Assembly (NCBI RefSeq): GCF_000499845.2
Contig: NC_023756.2
Span: forward strand, 41,293,393 to 41,357,392
From: Phaseolus vulgaris
Taxonomy: Eukaryota > Streptophyta > Magnoliopsida > Fabales > Fabaceae
Length of the DNA: 64,000 nucleotides
Reading direction: 5' to 3'
The notes beneath the pieces are model-generated. The model was not told the DNA's origin, did not search any database, and saw nothing but the letters and a program-made list of their open reading frames with translations. Within the stretch, counting starts at the first letter, position 1. Each line of letters starts with the position of its first letter. Shown piece by piece: positions 58,246 to 64,000 of this stretch. Both the position numbers and the translations under genes were made by a program.

Positions 58246-58944
58246 TTTCTTTATCATATACATGCAAAAACATATAAGTTGCTCATTAAGTAAGTATTGG
58301 TAAATAAATATAACTCAAGCTTAGATTATATGTTTACTACTTTTATTTATATATATATATGTGTTTAATCCTAAATCTATAAAAGAAAAGCTAATCGTAG
58401 GGTTCATTAGAAGAGGGTTGATACCTTTTAATCGTAGGGTGAGTAGTAGGACCTATCTCAACACTGTTTTTATTTTAATTTTTGATACCTTGGATTGAGG
58501 TACGTGAGGTGGTGGAGGGCGTTATCCACACTTTGTGATTATTCTTTTGCAAGGGAAGTGAAGGGTCCAATTCCAACACCACTCAACATCAACAACATCT
58601 TCAACTTCAACTAACCCACATAGAGAGGTTCAAAATTTACCATTTTTGGTGCCTCCAATCTAAAGCCCACATTGTTATAAGGGGATATATCCTCTAAGAA
58701 AATATATCTTTTATGAAAAAAAATATTAATAGTTCAACAAACTATATCCTCACATGTTTCCCACATATATAGACCATAGGTAGAGCCTCTACATTACTTT
58801 AAAATGGAACTTACCCACAAATATCTTTCTCTAGTCCTTTTAACAAATATTGAAATTGCTTAAAATTTACATTGATACATATTCAAAGCGTACTAAATGA
58901 GTAAAAAAAATTTGATGTTATGAGTAGATTTTTAATTTCTAATA
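58246..58944. other. Intergenic DNA, no gene seen
   Basis: An ordinary AT-rich stretch with a short TA tract near 58350-58362. Nothing was recognised. Confidence 0.5.
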
Positions 58945-58947
58945 GTT

Positions 58948-59270
58948 TACTACAAGAAAAATCATGAAATAAAAACCAATTTCAGAAACAAAAAATAATT
59001 AGTTGATATAGTGACAAAATTAGAGACCATTTTAGAAACTACAAAAATCTTGGTTTATAAATTAGTTTCTGTTATTGTTAAATGATTTCTAAATTGATAT
59101 GTAATTCGCTACTAATGTTTTTGCTACCAAATTTAGAATCTCAATAATTGGTAACTAATTAGATACCAATTTAAAACTAGTTTCTATAATAGTTTCTAAT
59201 TTAGTCACTATAACAACTAATTATTTTTAGTCTCTAAAATTGGTTTCTATTTTATGATTTTCTTGTAGTG
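58948..59270. mobile_element. CACTA-type MITE with GTT target duplication
   Basis: The ends TACTACAAGAAAAATCATGA and TTTTATGATTTTCTTGTAGTG (last 20 bases from 59251) are near-perfect inverted repeats. GTT flanks both sides (58945-58947 and 59271-59273), the three-base duplication of CACTA transposons. It is 323 bp long, non-coding, and the freshest-looking member in the window. Confidence 0.85.
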
Positions 59271-59324
59271 GTTCTAGAGATAAGAACATTTCATAATATA
59301 TAACTGGATCTAAACCTCAACTAA

Positions 59325-59408
59325 TTTGATAAAGTTGTATTATTTTTTAATATAATAATATAATATTTTGATAAAGTTGTATTATTTTTTAATATAATAA
59401 TATAATAT
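59325..59408. repeat. Perfect 42-bp tandem duplication
   Basis: The unit beginning TTTGATAAAGTTGTATTATT occurs twice without a mismatch, at 59325-59366 and 59367-59408. The lack of divergence suggests a recent slippage event. Confidence 0.85.
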
Positions 59409-60311
59409 CAAAATAATTTGAAGTATATAAAATATAAGTGAATGTAAATATAATTAATTTTATAATTATTATTCAACTATTTAGGTATGATTATTTTTGT
59501 TAGAGGATACCTGTAAACAAAAGACAAAATAAGCATACATTATCACAAATGAATTTAAGCTCTCAGGTTATTTCATAAATGGTATTATTTGAAGCCCAAA
59601 ACATATAACACAGGGCACTTAAACATAAATATCACAAAAAAAGTTATCTTAAATTTAGTAAAATTAAGTGGAAGAGATATTTTGAAAACAATGTATTGTA
59701 TTTGTATGAGCCTGTGTAGTATACATATTATTGTAACTTAGAATGAAATGATGACCTATATACTGTTCCATCGTTGAGGCTATAATAAGACTAGAGAATA
59801 GGAAGCCCAATTATAGGCCCACATTAAGAGGCCGACCAATAAACTTGGCACCTTCTGAGAACAATAGACCAAACATTGACACATGAACCATCATAACCTA
59901 TTCATCAATCCTCCACAATTTGAATTTATCACAACTTGCCTTTTCTTTCTCTTCATTTTTTTAATTTATTTAAGAACAATAGTACAACAAAGCAATACAA
60001 ATCCTTCGTGGTGCTAGTCTTTCACCAATAGTGAATTAGGTTTTAAATATTTAGTAGAAAAAGCAATATATATATATATATATATATGTTAATAGTTAGT
60101 TATTAGTTGTTTTGTTTTAAAATTAATAAAAGGATTTTCATGTATAGATTACATTAATGATGAATTGATAACTCACTTTGATATTGATTGGTTTAGAACG
60201 AAGTTAAAAAGTAAAAATATATATACTTTATAATTAGGAAAACACCTATAGAAATAATCGTATATTTAGATGAAAATTAAGATATATGAATTAAGAGGTT
60301 TATATTTAAGG
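59409..60311. other. AT-rich intergenic DNA
   Basis: A (TA)n tract lies at about 60066-60087. No gene was recognised. Confidence 0.5.
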
Positions 60312-60666
60312 GTTAAATATGTTTTTCATCCATGTATTGTAACGTAATGGATTTTATCTTAGTCTAAACTTTAGACCTCCTAAATACTTGTAATAAGTAA
60401 AATATTGAAAAAAGTTCTTATTAGCATTTTTTGTGTACATAACAAACGAATTTTCATCGTAAATTGTATTATAATATTATAATAAGTCAGTATGAAATAT
60501 TTTAACATTCTGATTTACACCGCAAATTTGTTTGCCACGTAAAAAAAACTAGCAATGACTCATTACAATAGTTTCCTTACTACAAGTATCCAAAAGATCT
60601 AAAGTTTGTACTAAGAACGAAAATCAATTCCGCATAAGAAAAATATAAATGAAAAACATATTTAAC
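60312..60666. mobile_element. Palindromic MITE
   Basis: GTTAAATATGTTTTTCAT (60312-60329) is exactly inverted at 60649-60666. The arms continue as imperfect inverted copies over about 170 bp each ('aaactttagacctcctaaat' against the complement of 'caaaagatctaaagtttgta', and so on). Half of a related element is at 42835-43028. It is non-coding; the superfamily was not determined. Confidence 0.8.
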
Positions 60667-62335
60667 TTTTAATTTAGTTATTGAATAATAAATTTCTAAA
60701 CATCTTTACGCGTATTTAGTTATTATGGATAAAAAGAACAAGAGATATAATTACATATGGTTATATTCCAAGTATAAATGTAAGAAAACATAAGATAATG
60801 TCACAAGTTACAAACGTTAATGTTTGTTAGAGTAGTATGCTAATGTTAGATAGGTTGAAAGTATTTGAAAAGACTTAGAGCCAAGTTATCCTAATGTTAA
60901 TAAATTGAAGCACTATAGTCATGATATGAATGTTCACCTTATTCTCCTAGAAATTATCACAATAATATCAAGTTAACATGTTATACACATTAATGTCAAA
61001 TAATGATTTGTAGTTTTGAAGAGTAATACTTACAAGTTAAACCTCATTAAGGATTTTCAATTGAGAATACAAACTTTTTTCAACAAACAGATTTATTTGA
61101 AATATAAATAAAATCATTTTAAAATAATATATATATATATATATAAACTATTTAAATATAAATAGGGGTAAATAGCTTGAAATAGGAAGCAAAATAGGAA
61201 CAATTATTTACCTTTACTTTTTCTCACACAAAAAAGTTTCTTATTTCTTTCTCACTTCATTTAGTGAGTGATAACATAAACAACTTTCTTATAAACATAA
61301 GCTCTAGAAATCTCTATATTTTAACTTTGGAAAATTTTTCTTAACTAAATCCCAACAATTTTGAATATGTGCAATGCAACTAATAGTTTTTCTTTAAAAT
61401 TTGAAAAGAACGTGCTTCTTGAAAGGTAAAAAGACTTATCTTAATTACTATACAAACAATCTACTAAATTTTAACCGTTTTAAATATGTACTATTAATAT
61501 ATTTTCTTTAAAATATGATAAAGAATATGCTTCTTGAAAGGTAAAAGGACTTAGGCTTAAAATATATATAATTATTATTATTATTTATAATATTTAAGTA
61601 TTCAAGTAAATAATTTATATTAAAAAATTAAGTATAGCAATCATCTTTAACATGTATGTTGTAAAAAAATTATAAACAAATGTAACAAGAACAGCATGCG
61701 CATCCCCATTTAAGCAAATAAGGATTCATACATATTTCGGAATTCAGTCAAAATATTTTTTTTATCAAAGTTGGGACAAATGTAGAAGAGTAGTCCTACG
61801 TTTGAGATTCTGTGATACCATATCTTAGAATGCTAGGACTAATTGTTGAAACAAAGATAATCATTTCAAGTATTTAAGGTAGTTTTTTTTAATAAACTCA
61901 AATATTTTTAGACACTTTTATTGTACAATAAGTTTTAACTAACGTGATAACTTAATCTACCTTAAAATTCATTTGGATGAGTTTAAGTTTGAGCGGAAAT
62001 TCAATATAATTTTTGGACGAATTTGAGTTGTGTTTTGTCTTTTAGTTTCATAATTCTATTAAAATTATAATTTTCTTAACATGTACTAAAAATAAAAAAT
62101 TATTTAATAAGTTTTATATTTCTTTTATTGTACATTTAAGCATTCTATTCTTTAAATTTATATTATTTTACATTTAAGCATCATATTCATAAAAGTTATT
62201 TATAATTGCATATAAAGTTATTAAAATTAACTTGATCTGAAGGGCTAGCTGAAAAAAAACACATACAACAAGTCACATAAAAGAGAACAAAAATATAACT
62301 AAAATTGGACTATCTATTTTTTTCCTCTTTTTAAG
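60667..62335. other. AT-rich intergenic DNA with a two-copy repeat
   Basis: An imperfect duplication of about 85 bp occurs with a spacing near 119 bp (about 61350-61435 and 61471-61555), sharing GCTTCTTGAAAGGTAAAA. A (TA)n tract lies at about 61128-61145. No gene is supported. Confidence 0.5.
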
Positions 62336-62604
62336 GGCTTTTTCTTCCTGCACCCCCCTTTTTCTTCCTCCATCTCTATAATTTTTAATATGATCATTTT
62401 ATTCTTCTTTAAAGTGACTTTTAGTTTTAGAATACTCATTTTGGAAACTTTCTAAAACATACTTTCTGGAATTACTAAAATAGAATTTCTAGAACAAGAT
62501 TTTCGAAATGCATGAAAATGTAAAACCCTATTAGAACAATTCAGTCATTTTACTCAATTGAGAGGGTGCCAGTCAAAAAATGAGAGGTGCAGGAAAAAAA
62601 GGCC
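62336..62604. mobile_element. 269-bp TIR MITE
   Basis: GGCTTTTTCTTCCTGCACC at the left matches the complement of the right end, GGCCTTTTTTTCCTGCACC, at 17 of 19 positions. The flanks TTTTTAAG (62328-62335) and TCTTTAAG (62605-62612) agree at seven of eight, a probable target-site duplication. An 8- or 9-bp duplication would fit the hAT or Mutator superfamilies. No coding is present. Confidence 0.75.
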
Positions 62605-63481
62605 TCTTTAAGTTGTAGACCTAGCCCATAAGTTTATAACCGTACTTGTTTTATAAAATAATAATTTTCTTAAAAATAAAATAAATGTATTAGAATTTTT
62701 TTTATTAAGATATATAAATGTATTATATATTAAATAATTATATTTAAAATTAAAATTGATCTTATTAGTATGACTTAAATTTTAAAGATATATATTTATT
62801 TTTTATTTTGTTAAAAACGAACCAAAATAATGGGTTGGTCCATAATAGGGACAAATCAGACAAAAAAAATTATAACTTATTTAGAAAATGAATTCGATGA
62901 AATTAATATAATTTTATAGAATATTTATTTAATATCTGTAGTTGCAAAGTGAGATTACCAATTTTCTCATCTTGATTGGATTAAAATTTAAATTAAATGG
63001 TCCTATCAAAATAAAATTAAATGATGCAATCAAAATTTTGGAAAAGGGAATAACAAACCCAATCTAGCCTAACATACTCACCTTTAACTTTTCGTCATGT
63101 AAGAAGTTTATTATAAATAAGAAATAGATTATTGAAGGAAAATAAGCAATCATCATATTAAAAAAAAAGTTAGCTAGAGAAAAAATATTATACATAGTTT
63201 GAGAAAGAGACCAATAAATTATGGAAGTTTGGAGTTTATATGAGAATTTAAGAAAGGTGGCAATTTAATCCCTTTTTGTGATTGAAGCCATCAATTCACT
63301 AACCACACTAAATCACCATTCTTATCTAATTTTCTTTCTTTCTTTATTTTCCTACTAATATGTTTTTACAGAACTTTGCCATTAAAATAATTTAAAATTT
63401 GATTCCATTCTTGTATTTTATAAAATGATATAATACATTCTTGTTAGGAGATGATATTGATAAATTTTTTATATGGCAAAC
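62605..63481. other. AT-rich intergenic DNA
   Basis: No gene, RNA or element boundary was recognised. Confidence 0.5.
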
Positions 63482-63929
63482 CATTACAAATCATTAAACA
63501 AAAACAAATTTTATATATCAAAATAATTAATTACTATATTGACTAAATTAGAGACTATTTTATAAACTAAAAAAAATATTGATATCTAAAGTAGTTTCTA
63601 TTATTAATACAAATTTATAAAGTATTTTCAAAATTGGTATATAACCATTAGTTACAAAGGTTTTAACTACTACTTACTTTATATTCTAAATTAGTCTTTA
63701 GTAGTTTTTTAGAGACTAATTTATAATCTAAAATATTAGTAGCTAAAACTTTGGTAGTTAATTTAGATATTCATTTAGAAACCATTTTATAATTTTTATT
63801 AATAATAGAAAACACTTTATATATTAATAAGTTTTTAGTCTCTACAATAGTATCGAATTTAATCAATATAGTAACTAATTATTTTTTTGTCTCTAAATTT
63901 AGTTATTATTTAGTGATTTTCTTGTAGTG
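63482..63929. mobile_element. CACTA-type MITE with AAC target duplication
   Basis: The left end CATTACAAATCATTAAAC is a decayed form of the family start, and the right end GTGATTTTCTTGTAGTG is intact. AAC flanks both sides (63479-63481 and 63930-63932). The interior has the same inverted 'actaaattagagact'/'agagactaatttat' text as the other copies. It is 448 bp long and non-coding. Confidence 0.8.
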
Positions 63930-64000
63930 AACGAAGTTTTAGAGTGGACTCTAATATAATGTGCATGTGGTTTTGTATGATTTATGGGTGTTATTTTTTA

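Overview
The window looks like gene-poor, AT-rich nuclear DNA from a flowering plant, most likely a legume of the bean/cowpea/soybean group. That assignment is inferred from plant-type transposable elements, a plant DETOXIFICATION-type MATE gene and repeat families I associate with legumes. No bacterial operons, ribosome binding sites, CRISPR arrays, tRNA or rRNA genes were seen.

Only one gene looks intact: a single-exon MATE transporter on the minus strand (15439-17154, 571 aa), closest in character to Arabidopsis DTX49, with a TATA box about 140 bp upstream of its start. The one other recognisable host-gene sequence is a broken 3' fragment of a heptahelical (adiponectin-receptor-like) protein gene at 45181-45465 on the minus strand, carrying a 1-nt frameshift.

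The rest is transposable-element debris. From left to right: a 60-bp tandem array with hairpin arms (2790-3065); a LINE 3' end (4690-6640, minus); a 23-bp minisatellite (7141-7330); a Ty1/copia reverse-transcriptase relic (8030-8510, minus); the MATE gene; CACTA-type MITEs; a nest in which a Sirevirus-like solo LTR sits inside a hAT-like element, inside a LINE that also holds a second small TIR element, beside a Ty3/gypsy scrap (22230-26335); a 3'-truncated Ty3/gypsy element with a 2.1-kb LTR and a tRNA-Met primer site (26945-32329, minus); a second LINE split by another hAT-like element (32440-34930); a 2.2-kb element with TGATAAGTGTCA ends holding a TRIM (39020-41235); a GC-richer LTR-like block (43029-43900); the relic of a CACTA (Ptta/En/Spm) element with a five-unit 81-bp coding repeat (45793-48271); and a Ty1/copia element with a truncated LINE inside it (48769-52260). 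The last 12 kb is AT-rich DNA with several MITEs.

The strongest structural evidence is the set of matching target-site duplications: GATGA around the solo LTR, ACTACGAG/ACTATGAG around the hAT-like element, GTGGAATC/GTGAAATC around the small TIR element, and GTT, AAC and ATT around CACTA MITEs. These give a relative order of insertion. I found no convincing new biological system. The points most worth a second look are the nested locus, the repeat-bearing CACTA gene next to the broken heptahelical-protein fragment, and the unexplained shared block at 43938 and 52600.
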